NCBI GenBank assembly: GCA_039198585.1
Contig: JBCCTJ010000018.1
Coordinates: 1-19,284, forward strand
DNA: 19,284 nt
Reading direction: 5' to 3'
DNA from: JBCCTJ01 sp039198585
GTDB taxonomy: Bacteria > Bacteroidota > Bacteroidia > Cytophagales > Amoebophilaceae
Part shown: positions 1 through 7,472 of the stretch, one piece after another
Position numbering within the stretch: the stretch's first letter is position 1
How the letters are laid out: each line of letters opens with the position of its first letter
Notes under the pieces: model-generated
Database searches by the model: none
The model's input: only the letters and a program-made list of their open reading frames with translations
Told to the model about the DNA's origin: nothing
Program-made: the position numbers and the translations under genes

Positions 1-152
1 ATATATTGGGTACCATGCACATCTCCTCTACCGCTAGGAACAATGCCCATGCAGGCAATATGTTTGGGGATAGGTCGCCAATATTTTATACTATTGGCGT
101 ATTAATAATCTATGCTAGCAGTTATAAATTCCCAAGTACAAAAACACCCTAG
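1..152 (+). other. Left-edge sequence, possible end of an upstream gene
   Basis: Two forward frames stay open from the window edge: one to a TAA at 103-105 (34 codons, hydrophobic near its end) and one to a TAG at 150-152 (starting at base 3). Either could be the 3' end of a gene that begins upstream, or neither may be coding. I recognise no family in either translation, and the stretch is too short to decide. No promoter-like TAnnTTTG element is visible between here and the next start codon. Confidence 0.2.
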
Positions 153-178
153 CCTCTAAAGCCTTATCATTGAACCAT

Positions 179-1423
179 ATGTCCAGACCACACTTCAACA
201 AAAAATACCTCATTGCCCTCCTCTTCCCATTCATCGCCTTATGGGGTATCCCTACCCTGTATGTTACTGCCAAGGAGCCTATCACACCAAATAATGCCAA
301 AGACCAGCTACTGGTGTACGGATATGTGAGAAAAGCAACCAATCAGTACACGCCGACACCTATCATAGAACGTATACGCCAGTACTATACGCCAACCCCA
401 TATCATAAAATCAAGTATCTATCTCATCGAGAGCTACCTACAAACCAACCTATTGATCTATACCTGCTCTCGAAATGGTATTGCTACGTAAAAAAATGTA
501 CACAGTTCCTTGTTTTTCATCCATATGATGCTAAAGGCGCCTCCACAAAACAATGCTCATCTCCCTTTGAGGGTACCATTGTTGCCATGCAGGAGATAAG
601 TGACAACAACCTAATTATTATTGCTACTTCCAAACCTGAGCTGCTTTTGTTCGACCTTGTTCAAGCGCGTATAATACGGAGATTCAAACTAACTAGAAAC
701 AAAAATCAATGTTCTTTATATTATTGCCCCACTGTTATCTATAGCATAGGTAAGGGGCACTTCATCACCTTAGAATCTAAAAACAGAACATGGATACAAT
801 GGGATATAACAAAAGTGAACCCTATACAAGGTGTTTCGATGGCAAATAATGAGTATATATTGTATGTTGCCTCTATGCCTACAAGCCAGCACATACTGAT
901 TGTATACAAGCAAGAAATGCTCCTAGCTTCTTTTTCTCAAGACATAACAACCGTTCTTCTTAAATGTTATATCTATGATCTTAAAACATCTTCCTTCGTA
1001 GCTAAACATACTTTAGAACAAACCATACCACTAGACGACCGCATACATATTGAAACACAAGGTCCATTTTTATTCATACAAGTGACAGCTGCTTTTTTTC
1101 CTAACATTCAAGAATTGGTAAAGATACAATGCAAAAAGAATAAATATACTTTTGTTCACTACAAATATCAATTGCCACCTGAACTAAGCATTGATAGCGG
1201 AGATTCTCCACTGATACTATTTCCATATGGTCAAGAGCAATTGTTTGTACACAAACGAGGAAGGGTAGCACTTTATACTATTAAGCTCCAAAGAACGTTC
1301 CAGCCTATCGATACACTTGACGTAAGCAGCTTTACTATTGGTAAGGAATCACGTATCAAAAAGGTCAACAATACCGTCGTCATCTATGGGAAAAGCGGTA
1401 TCATTAGCTTAAAATTTACCTAA
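179..1423 (+). CDS. Putative secreted/anchored protein, propeller-like, unknown function
   Basis: A 414-residue protein that I cannot assign to a named family. The frame could open at a TTG at 170, but the ATG at 179 gives a classical leader: basic start (NKK at residues 7-9), hydrophobic core at about 11-27, and a likely cleavage site near YVTA-KE. The mature part alternates short hydrophobic strands with polar turns, for example NLIIIATSKPELLLFDLV followed by an RIIRRFKL strand, which resembles WD40/beta-propeller blades without clear WD signatures. Near the N-terminus the phrase QYTPTP recurs as YYTPTP about 14 residues later, a small internal duplication visible in the DNA at about 335-400. 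The first 60 codons are noticeably richer in C-ending codons than neighbouring genes. It stands alone, convergent with the HEAT-repeat gene. It is real by length and leader; function is unknown. Confidence 0.6.
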   Translation: MSRPHFNKKYLIALLFPFIALWGIPTLYVTAKEPITPNNAKDQLLVYGYVRKATNQYTPTPIIERIRQYYTPTPYHKIKYLSHRELPTNQPIDLYLLSKWYCYVKKCTQFLVFHPYDAKGASTKQCSSPFEGTIVAMQEISDNNLIIIATSKPELLLFDLVQARIIRRFKLTRNKNQCSLYYCPTVIYSIGKGHFITLESKNRTWIQWDITKVNPIQGVSMANNEYILYVASMPTSQHILIVYKQEMLLASFSQDITTVLLKCYIYDLKTSSFVAKHTLEQTIPLDDRIHIETQGPFLFIQVTAAFFPNIQELVKIQCKKNKYTFVHYKYQLPPELSIDSGDSPLILFPYGQEQLFVHKRGRVALYTIKLQRTFQPIDTLDVSSFTIGKESRIKKVNNTVVIYGKSGIISLKFT

Positions 1424-1928
1424 GTAGATACACAGATCTAGATGTATTATCTATGTCTTGGCACCTTGGTCCAGTCAATTCGTAGCTATTCTATCGATCA
1501 TTAATGTCTAAAAGACCCTTAGACAACGAAGAGACGATCATACCATGTGCACAGAAATTACTCTATATGTATCATCAACGTCAAGCTATCATCCAATGAC
1601 TTTCCACAAACAAGCAGTGGCTACACAGTGATTCAACAATCTTTCATGGGATTTGGTTTCCTAAAGAAAAATAATTGAAAAATCGAAGTTCGCTCTATCT
1701 TGTACATGATATTTAACTAAATGCCCTGTTTTTAGCTATTTGTTTGAATTTTTGAGGTTAAAGGTATCTCTTATTATTTACTAGATTAAAGCAAAAACAG
1801 GTCGTTTTTTAGATTATTTTTTATTACTGGCACTCTCTTATTTGACAGCATTTTTTGAGAAAAAACGATTTTACTAGTATTTAACTCTGCAATAGTTTTT
1901 TGCATATTTTCCTTTTTCGAGAGATATT
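1424..1928. other. 505-bp convergent intergenic region, no clear gene
   Basis: This gap lies between two genes that point at each other, so transcription terminators are expected here. No convincing gene is present. A 31-codon frame (1504-1599) continues in the same frame past its TGA for another 25 codons to about 1677; it resembles no family I know and could be chance or an eroded gene. The right half holds adjacent inverted repeats described separately, and an AT-rich hairpin of six T, GAG, six A at 1851-1865. Confidence 0.4.
1725..1868. repeat. Two abutting inverted repeats in the convergent gap
   Basis: CCTGTTTTTAGC at 1725-1736 is complementary, with one extra base, to GCAAAAACAGG at 1791-1801. 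Immediately next to it TCGTTTTTT (1802-1810) is perfectly complementary to AAAAAACGA (1860-1868). Both pairs have loops of about 50 nt. The AT-rich arms make chance pairing possible. They may form a bidirectional terminator or be a remnant of a small mobile element. Confidence 0.35.
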
Positions 1929-3845
1929 TCAGCTCCTTTTTTTAGATGTTGTTTTTGATTTCTTGATATGCAACTTAATTATTTTGAATAGCCATTTGAT
2001 GCACTTCTTTTTGACACAAGCATGAATAGTCATTCCTGCGTTTACTAAGCATATTATGTAAAATATATAAAGCATATAAAAATTTTTCGATAATATGGGG
2101 ATTGCTGACGTCAGTTTTACCAATACATAATAGGGGTTATCTTCTTGTGTATCCGCGTGCTGATCCTGGAGTGTATTGTTATTTAGGTTCTTTACTTCTT
2201 TAGAAATAAAGTTGGAGCGATACAGCGCTCTTAACCATAAATGAGAGGCAGCTTGACGGGTTACTATGTCCTCTTGAGAATTATGAATCACTTCTTGAAT
2301 ACTTTTAAGATCTTTGTTCAGTTTTCTATACGCTTGTTGGTAAGTGTTAAAATAGTCTATGATAGATTTGTATTTTTCTTTTCCTAGATGAATTGTAGGA
2401 GAGAGACGTGCTAAGACTAAATTTGCTGTAGCGTGAAAGCGTTGCTTTTTCTTATTTTTTAAGAATTCTTGTAAAGCTTCTTGTGCTTTTTGGCGGTCAC
2501 TTTCATCAGTATAGTTGAGTTGACCGAGCGCTTCCAAGGCATTGACAGTAGTATAATAAAGCTGGTAATGTTCAGATAGGTCTAATGCCAACGTTCTGAG
2601 AATAATATCAAGGGAGTTTGTACTGCCTATATGTCCTAGTGCTAGCATAATACCTTTTCCAATGTCTTCACATTGCTCGCCAATTCCTACTTCTTCGTGA
2701 TCTTCTTTTTCTTTTTGGTCTTCTGTGAAGCTACCTTTATGTTGATTGTATGTGTTAATTACACCATTCATCCTATTTGTAAGGTCGAGAATAGCATTTT
2801 CTTGCTTCAGCCAACCTAACCCTTTAGCAGCTGATTCTTCTAGGTGAGGATTCTTCAACATGTCTAGAAGAAGTGCTAAACTGCGTGAATCTCCAGAATG
2901 CCCCATGAGTTCTATCTTCTTCTTTAGTCGCTCATAGTTTGGGGATGCTCTTTTTTTTTCCTCTTTAAAAGAACTTGCTAGCCATGTGAAAATATTCTTA
3001 TTTTGCAGCTTTTTAAGTGCTTTGACTGCTTCTGAGCTGAAAATAATATCATCTGGATTTTTTTGCACTATCGATAGCAGCTGATTGACTAGATCGTGAT
3101 CTTCTTGTTTACCTATTGCTCCTAATGTCTTGATCGCTACTTTTCTTGTATACGTATTAGAATGATTGATCATGATATCTTTGAGTATTGTAGTCGCCTC
3201 TTCTTCTATGATAGTCTTAGGTAGGTGACATAAGCCTTCTATGATAATGGGAAGTCTATTACTATTGGGATTATCATTTTTTTTGATGGTCTGTATCAGA
3301 TAGTAGTAAGCACGGCGCAGGCTTTCCTTGCCTAGGTAAGGGAGCACCTCTTCTAAAGGGTATTTTCTCTCTATTATATCAAATACAAGCTGATCAATAG
3401 AATAAGGGTTAATATGAGATAGGTAGTATTGCCAGCTCTCTTTGTTCAATACGTCATTATAGTTATCTAAAAAATTGAAGATTATATCATGATCATGCTC
3501 ATTATTTATATACTTCCAAGCTAGTTTACCTGTTTTGACCGAATAGATTGAATTCATGCAGTTTTTTACTTTATTGATCCATTTCTTTTGCTCAAATCGA
3601 TGCGTATTGTACTCAATGTAAGAAGAGGTACGATTTATTTTTTGTAAGTTTCCTTTGTTACCGATAGGATATTCGTTAAGATTATTGACAAAAAAGCAGG
3701 ATTCATATTCGCTCTGTTCTGTTGCTTGCAGTAGTAAAGGATAGCTAAGTGTATAGGCAGAATATATGACTGAGCATATGGTGACTAAGCACTTGCTCCA
3801 TTCAGCACGTTTGATTGGTAGTATTTCATAATTTTGGTTGATCAT
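1929..3845 (-). CDS. HEAT-repeat protein with N- and C-terminal hydrophobic segments
   Basis: A 638-residue protein. Residues about 19-40 are hydrophobic (leader or anchor). The middle, roughly 200-450, contains HEAT-like helical hairpins: RKVAIKTLGAIGKQED, SEAVKALKKLQNKN, EESAAKGLGWLKQENA and GKGIMLALGHIGSTNS all show the A-x-x-A-L-G-x-[IL]-x-[ND] pattern. Residues about 589-608 form a transmembrane helix, followed by a strongly basic tail of about 28 residues ending KKSKTTSKKRS. HEAT repeats are protein-binding solenoids, so a scaffold or partner-binding role is likely, but the partner is unknown. The ATG at 3845 is the only sensible start, since the next Met is about 95 residues further in. 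The leader-domain-anchor-basic tail plan matches that of the J-domain proteins at 11450-15003. Single gene, divergent from the MFS transporter. Confidence 0.7.
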   Translation of the reverse strand: MINQNYEILPIKRAEWSKCLVTICSVIYSAYTLSYPLLLQATEQSEYESCFFVNNLNEYPIGNKGNLQKINRTSSYIEYNTHRFEQKKWINKVKNCMNSIYSVKTGKLAWKYINNEHDHDIIFNFLDNYNDVLNKESWQYYLSHINPYSIDQLVFDIIERKYPLEEVLPYLGKESLRRAYYYLIQTIKKNDNPNSNRLPIIIEGLCHLPKTIIEEEATTILKDIMINHSNTYTRKVAIKTLGAIGKQEDHDLVNQLLSIVQKNPDDIIFSSEAVKALKKLQNKNIFTWLASSFKEEKKRASPNYERLKKKIELMGHSGDSRSLALLLDMLKNPHLEESAAKGLGWLKQENAILDLTNRMNGVINTYNQHKGSFTEDQKEKEDHEEVGIGEQCEDIGKGIMLALGHIGSTNSLDIILRTLALDLSEHYQLYYTTVNALEALGQLNYTDESDRQKAQEALQEFLKNKKKQRFHATANLVLARLSPTIHLGKEKYKSIIDYFNTYQQAYRKLNKDLKSIQEVIHNSQEDIVTRQAASHLWLRALYRSNFISKEVKNLNNNTLQDQHADTQEDNPYYVLVKLTSAIPILSKNFYMLYIFYIICLVNAGMTIHACVKKKCIKWLFKIIKLHIKKSKTTSKKRS

Positions 3846-3849
3846 ATCG

Positions 3850-3857
3850 CAAATTTA
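3850..3857 (-). promoter_or_regulatory. Candidate -7 element for the HEAT-repeat gene
   Basis: Read on the minus strand this is TAAATTTG, a match to the Bacteroidota TAnnTTTG element. It ends only four bases before the start codon at 3845, which would make the message leaderless or nearly so. No TTG is evident at the -33 position. An AT-rich chance match is possible. Confidence 0.3.
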
Positions 3858-3975
3858 GCTGTCTTGGGCGTTACATTAACGTGTTATTGCTAAATATAAT
3901 TTTTTATGAAAAAAAATAGTAGTATTGTACCCGATAAGATTGGGTAGCTCTTTGGATGTAAAAATAACTAACTTC

Positions 3976-4001
3976 CTCACTATTATCTTACTAATAGTGA
4001 G
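3976..4001. promoter_or_regulatory. Perfect 10-bp inverted repeat ahead of the MFS gene
   Basis: CTCACTATTA and TAATAGTGAG are perfect reverse complements separated by the 6-base loop TCTTAC. The repeat ends 28 bases before the transporter start codon, lies between two divergent genes and is not followed by a T-run. This position suits a repressor operator or a 5'-UTR hairpin better than a terminator. Its arms share TCACTA/TAGTGA with the larger palindrome at 7518-7549. Confidence 0.5.
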
Positions 4002-4029
4002 CTTATCAATGATTTTAATACGCTAAATT

Positions 4030-5313
4030 ATGTACTTGAATCGACGTGCTCAACAGGATAGCTTGATCAGCTGGATTATTAGTATAACTGCTGCTGGTTT
4101 CTTCTTTTTTGATTTTGTCCAAATAGGTATGATGAATGTCTTAGGAAAAGATATAGGAACTGCTTTAGGCTTATCTCGAGCTTATGCTGTTTATTATGTT
4201 AATATTCCATTTGCACTAGGTAACTGGATTTGGATTTTTCCTGCTGCTATGCTTATAGATCGCTTTTCTATTCGAAAAGTGATGATGAGCATGCTTGCTT
4301 TATCTGTTATAGGTGCCTTTGGTACGGCTTGGAGCAAGGTGCCACTTTTCACGGCTCTTTTTCGCTTTGCTTCAGGAACTGCTCATTCTTTTTGTTTTCT
4401 ATGTTGCACTACTCTAGTGAGAAGATGGTTTTCATCTTCCCAAAGGGCTACAGTAATGAGTATTGCGGTTGCTATTGGTGTTTCTGGTCTTTTAGCTGCT
4501 CAGCTTCCTTTGTATCTTCTCAATAGCTGGCTGGGCTGGCGAGCTGCTTTGTCTGTCAATGCTAGCTTGGGTATTATACTTTGGCTGTTATCTTTTTGTT
4601 TTGTTAGTGATTACCCTGTGGGACAAAATCCTACTCTTTCCTCCCGATCCAAGAATCCTTTACAAGGGTTTCTCACTGCTATTAGCCATGGACAAATATG
4701 GCTTTATTCGCTTTACACTGCCTGCTTGAATGCTCCTATACCTGCTATTGTATTTGCCTTCTTAAACGACTTTCTCATACATATTCATCAGGTGAAAAAT
4801 GCCCAATTTGCAAGTGCTATGGCCTCTGTTCTCTTTTTGGGACATATTATGGGTATTTCTTTTGCTGGTTTTATTTCAGATCAATGGAAGAGTCGTAAGA
4901 AGCCTATGTTGTTAGGAAGCTTGTGCGCTTTTACCCTTCTCTCTATTTTCTTTTTTTATACCCCACTCCCTTCTGCTGTCATTGTTATTCTACTCTTTGT
5001 TTTAGGGGCTTTACTAGGCGCCCAGGTAATTAGCTATCCTGCTATCAGTGAAATAAGCGATCCAGCAGTTGCAGCTACCTCTATGAGTATTGCCTCTTTT
5101 GTGATTATGGGGAGTTTCCCTATCTTAGAAGCAGTAACACCCTTGATGCTTAGTTATGTCAGGGGTAACACAACACTCTATACCAAGTCTATTTACCTTT
5201 GGGGGTTTTCTCCTGTATTGATAGCAGTTGGTGCTAGTTTCTTGATTGCATCGGTCGTTAAAGAAACTTACCTTTTTCCTCGTCAGGACTTTGGGAATAA
5301 GCAAAACAAATAA
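4030..5313 (+). CDS. Major facilitator superfamily transporter
   Basis: A 427-residue, strongly hydrophobic protein with about 12 predicted membrane helices, typical MFS length. The loop between helices 2 and 3 carries DRFSIRKVM beginning at D77-R78, the MFS motif A that gates the transport cycle, and a weaker copy, GFISDQWKSRKKPM, appears at the equivalent place in the second half. The loop after helix 6 has DYPVGQNP, similar to anion/organic-acid permease-type MFS members (phthalate or Pht-like). Intracellular bacteria use related carriers to import host metabolites. Substrate cannot be read from sequence; nucleosides, amino acids or organic acids are all possible. It is followed after 20 bases by thymidine kinase, so co-transcription is likely and makes a nucleoside substrate a tempting but unproven guess. 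The ATG at 4030 precedes the first helix by only about 12 residues. Confidence 0.85.
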   Translation: MYLNRRAQQDSLISWIISITAAGFFFFDFVQIGMMNVLGKDIGTALGLSRAYAVYYVNIPFALGNWIWIFPAAMLIDRFSIRKVMMSMLALSVIGAFGTAWSKVPLFTALFRFASGTAHSFCFLCCTTLVRRWFSSSQRATVMSIAVAIGVSGLLAAQLPLYLLNSWLGWRAALSVNASLGIILWLLSFCFVSDYPVGQNPTLSSRSKNPLQGFLTAISHGQIWLYSLYTACLNAPIPAIVFAFLNDFLIHIHQVKNAQFASAMASVLFLGHIMGISFAGFISDQWKSRKKPMLLGSLCAFTLLSIFFFYTPLPSAVIVILLFVLGALLGAQVISYPAISEISDPAVAATSMSIASFVIMGSFPILEAVTPLMLSYVRGNTTLYTKSIYLWGFSPVLIAVGASFLIASVVKETYLFPRQDFGNKQNK

Positions 5314-5333
5314 CTATCAATCTCCCGCGGCAT

Positions 5334-5939
5334 ATGGCACAGCTCTACTTTTATCATTCAGCTATGAATGCTGGCAAAAGTACCATGCTTCTGCAGGCTA
5401 ATCATAATTATCAAGAAAGAGGGATGCGTACTTTACTCTTTCTACCCCAAATGGGAGATAGAAGTGAAAAATCTATGATTACTTCTCGCATAGGGTTACA
5501 AGCGGCTGCTTATCCTTTTGATGCGCGCTTTAACTTCTTGAGGTACGTAGAGAAAGAAAAGGACACTTCTACTCTTCCTATCCAGTGTATTTTAGTAGAT
5601 GAAGCTCAATTTCTAACTAAAGAGCAGGTGATACAGCTTACACGCATTGTGGATGACCTGCATATTCCCATTTTGGCATATGGTCTAAGAACTGACTTTA
5701 GGGGAGAACTTTTTGAAGGAAGCCATTACTTACTTGCTTGGGCTGATTCACTGAAAGAAGTGAAAAGCGTATGTCACTGTGGGAAAAAAGCTACTAGAAC
5801 AGTACGTACGGATGAGCAAGGCAATATAAGAGAAAAAGGTCCCCAAATACAGATAGGTGGTAATGATATCTATATGGCTACTTGTAGAAAGCATTTTTAT
5901 AGCAAGAAAGTGGTTCCCTTCTCTCGGACTGAGCAATAG
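5334..5939 (+). CDS. tdk: Thymidine kinase (type II)
   Basis: Phosphorylates thymidine to dTMP with ATP in the salvage pathway (cytosol). The 201 residues match the usual type II kinase length. The Walker A loop is NAGKST at residues 12-17, the Walker B region with the catalytic base is DEAQF at 89-93 (E90), and the lasso-domain zinc site is represented by C147-H-C149 and C184-x-x-H187, the arrangement I know from the E. coli enzyme (CHCG ... CRKH). IGGNDIYMATCRKH near the end forms part of the thymidine-binding lasso. It starts 20 bases after the MFS gene and probably shares its transcript. Its TAG stop lies seven bases from the end of convergent rpoN. This TAG also shows that amber codons act as ordinary stops in this genome. 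Confidence 0.95.
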   Translation: MAQLYFYHSAMNAGKSTMLLQANHNYQERGMRTLLFLPQMGDRSEKSMITSRIGLQAAAYPFDARFNFLRYVEKEKDTSTLPIQCILVDEAQFLTKEQVIQLTRIVDDLHIPILAYGLRTDFRGELFEGSHYLLAWADSLKEVKSVCHCGKKATRTVRTDEQGNIREKGPQIQIGGNDIYMATCRKHFYSKKVVPFSRTEQ

Positions 5940-5946
5940 GTATCAG

Positions 5947-7329
5947 TTAACTTTCTAGCTCTTTTCTTAGTCTTGCAGGGGCAATCCTTAGCTGAGAACG
6001 ATATTTAGCTACTGTTCTGCGTGCTATTAAAAATCCTTTTTGTTGAAGTAACTTAGTAAGTTGCTCATCTGGATAAGGCTTTTTTTTATCTTCTTTTTCA
6101 ATGATTTCGATGAGTACTTTTTTTACTTTTCTACTACTTACTAGTCTTCCTTCTTGGGTCTTAATACCTTCTGAAAAGAAAAACTTCAGTGGATAAATTT
6201 GCTGTTCTGTTTGAAGAGATTTGTTTGTAATAGCTCTTGATATAGTTGATTCATCCACCTTGACTATATGAGCAATATCTCGCAAATACATAGGTAGAAG
6301 CTGCTTCTCATCTTCCTCCTTAAAGAAATTGTGCTGCAGTTTCAAAATAGCTTTCATGACTGCTAAGAGCGTTTGATGGCGCTGCTTAAGAGCTTCTATA
6401 AAATGTTCAGCCCGCTTGATACTGCGCTGTATAAATAGCATAGCTTTTTTTTTATCTTGTTCTCGCGCATCTTGATAGGCTTGTATTAGACGTAGATAAT
6501 CATCATGAACACGTAGTGTAGCAGCTCTGTTGTAGGGAATTTCTATAACTAGCTGATTACCCGCTTTTTTTAATACAAAGTCAGCTTGTAGCATAGTAGC
6601 TTTTTGCTGACTACTTCCTAGCAGTGTTGGTTCTGGATAGAGTTTTCTAATTTCTGCGATCACTTTACCAAACATAGAAGCTGTGATATTGATTTTTTTC
6701 ATAATGGTTTGATAATCACGCTTAGTAAAAAGAGTAAAGTGGTATGTAATGACATCAATAGCTTGCCTAATAACTTCTTTAGGTTCTTTTTTTTGTAATT
6801 GTAACAAAAGCGACTCTTGTAGATTACGTGCACCTACTCCGGTAGGTTCTAATTGTTGTATATGGTGCAAAGCAATTTGTAGTTCTTTAACTGTTACCTC
6901 TAGATTATATAAAACAGCTATTTCTGAAGATAAAACTTCTAAATCTGTGCGTAAATAGCCGTCTTCCTCTAAACTACCAATAAGATGTTCTCCTATAGTC
7001 TGCATGCTAGGAGACAGCTGTAATAAGTGTAGCTGATCTTCTAGTGACTCTCGCCATGGCTTTTGTACTTTAAGTGTGTGAGTATATCGAAGTGTCTGAT
7101 CACTTTTCCCTCTTTGGTCGAATAAAGAGGTATTGGTAACTGATACCTCTTTAGGTTCTTTGGTTTGGCTCTTTTCCTCTTTTTCTATTAGTGCTACATT
7201 CTCTTCAACTTCCTTATTGATTTTGCCCTCCAGGTCAGTGTGATTACAGCTTAAAAGTTGCAAATACTGGATCTGTTGAGGAGATATTTTTTGTTTGAGT
7301 TGTTGTTGCAGTTTCGTATCTGGTTGCAT
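5947..7329 (-). CDS. rpoN: RNA polymerase sigma-54 factor RpoN
   Basis: Alternative sigma factor that directs RNA polymerase to -24/-12 promoters and needs an ATP-driven enhancer-binding protein to open DNA. At 460 residues it has normal length. Region I is visible at residues 6-26 as LQQQLKQKISPQQIQYLQLL, the glutamine/leucine-rich activator-contact segment. The core-binding domain follows, with EDGYLRTDLEVL and LEPTGVGARNLQESL as typical family phrases. The DNA-binding part has the helix-turn-helix MYLRDIAHIVKVDESTISRAITNK and the diagnostic RpoN box ARRTVAKYR at 436-444, close to the C-terminus. No enhancer-binding regulator is seen in this window. The gene is convergent with tdk and divergent from the membrane-protein gene at 7473. 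Confidence 0.96.
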   Translation of the reverse strand: MQPDTKLQQQLKQKISPQQIQYLQLLSCNHTDLEGKINKEVEENVALIEKEEKSQTKEPKEVSVTNTSLFDQRGKSDQTLRYTHTLKVQKPWRESLEDQLHLLQLSPSMQTIGEHLIGSLEEDGYLRTDLEVLSSEIAVLYNLEVTVKELQIALHHIQQLEPTGVGARNLQESLLLQLQKKEPKEVIRQAIDVITYHFTLFTKRDYQTIMKKINITASMFGKVIAEIRKLYPEPTLLGSSQQKATMLQADFVLKKAGNQLVIEIPYNRAATLRVHDDYLRLIQAYQDAREQDKKKAMLFIQRSIKRAEHFIEALKQRHQTLLAVMKAILKLQHNFFKEEDEKQLLPMYLRDIAHIVKVDESTISRAITNKSLQTEQQIYPLKFFFSEGIKTQEGRLVSSRKVKKVLIEIIEKEDKKKPYPDEQLTKLLQQKGFLIARRTVAKYRSQLRIAPARLRKELES

Positions 7330-7360
7330 ACGCTATTGTATGTTGCTAGTAAAAAAAACA

Positions 7361-7368
7361 CAAAAATA
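7361..7368 (-). promoter_or_regulatory. Candidate -7 element for rpoN
   Basis: On the minus strand this reads TATTTTTG, matching TAnnTTTG, 31 bases before the rpoN start codon at 7329. No well-spaced TTG is present upstream, so support rests on the -7 box and its position. Confidence 0.4.
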
Positions 7369-7442
7369 AAATAATTCCAAGTAAAATCCATGCTTGTCAT
7401 CTAGTTTTTTTTAAATTAACAGGAAAACTAAACTTAATAACA

Positions 7443-7450
7443 TAACTTTG
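7443..7450 (+). promoter_or_regulatory. Candidate -7 element for the gene at 7473
   Basis: TAACTTTG matches the Bacteroidota TAnnTTTG element and ends 22 bases before the start codon. It is embedded in a small hairpin, AACTTT-GCT-AAAGTT (7444-7458). A 7-bp inverted repeat, TAGTTTT/AAAACTA (7402-7408 and 7424-7430), lies just upstream where a -33 element would be. Confidence 0.45.
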
Positions 7451-7472
7451 CTAAAGTTTCACAATATAAAAA

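Noticed and set aside
4230..4898. Plus-strand frames inside the MFS gene
   Set aside because: Alternate-frame shadows, rich in Cys/Phe as expected when a hydrophobic gene is read out of frame.
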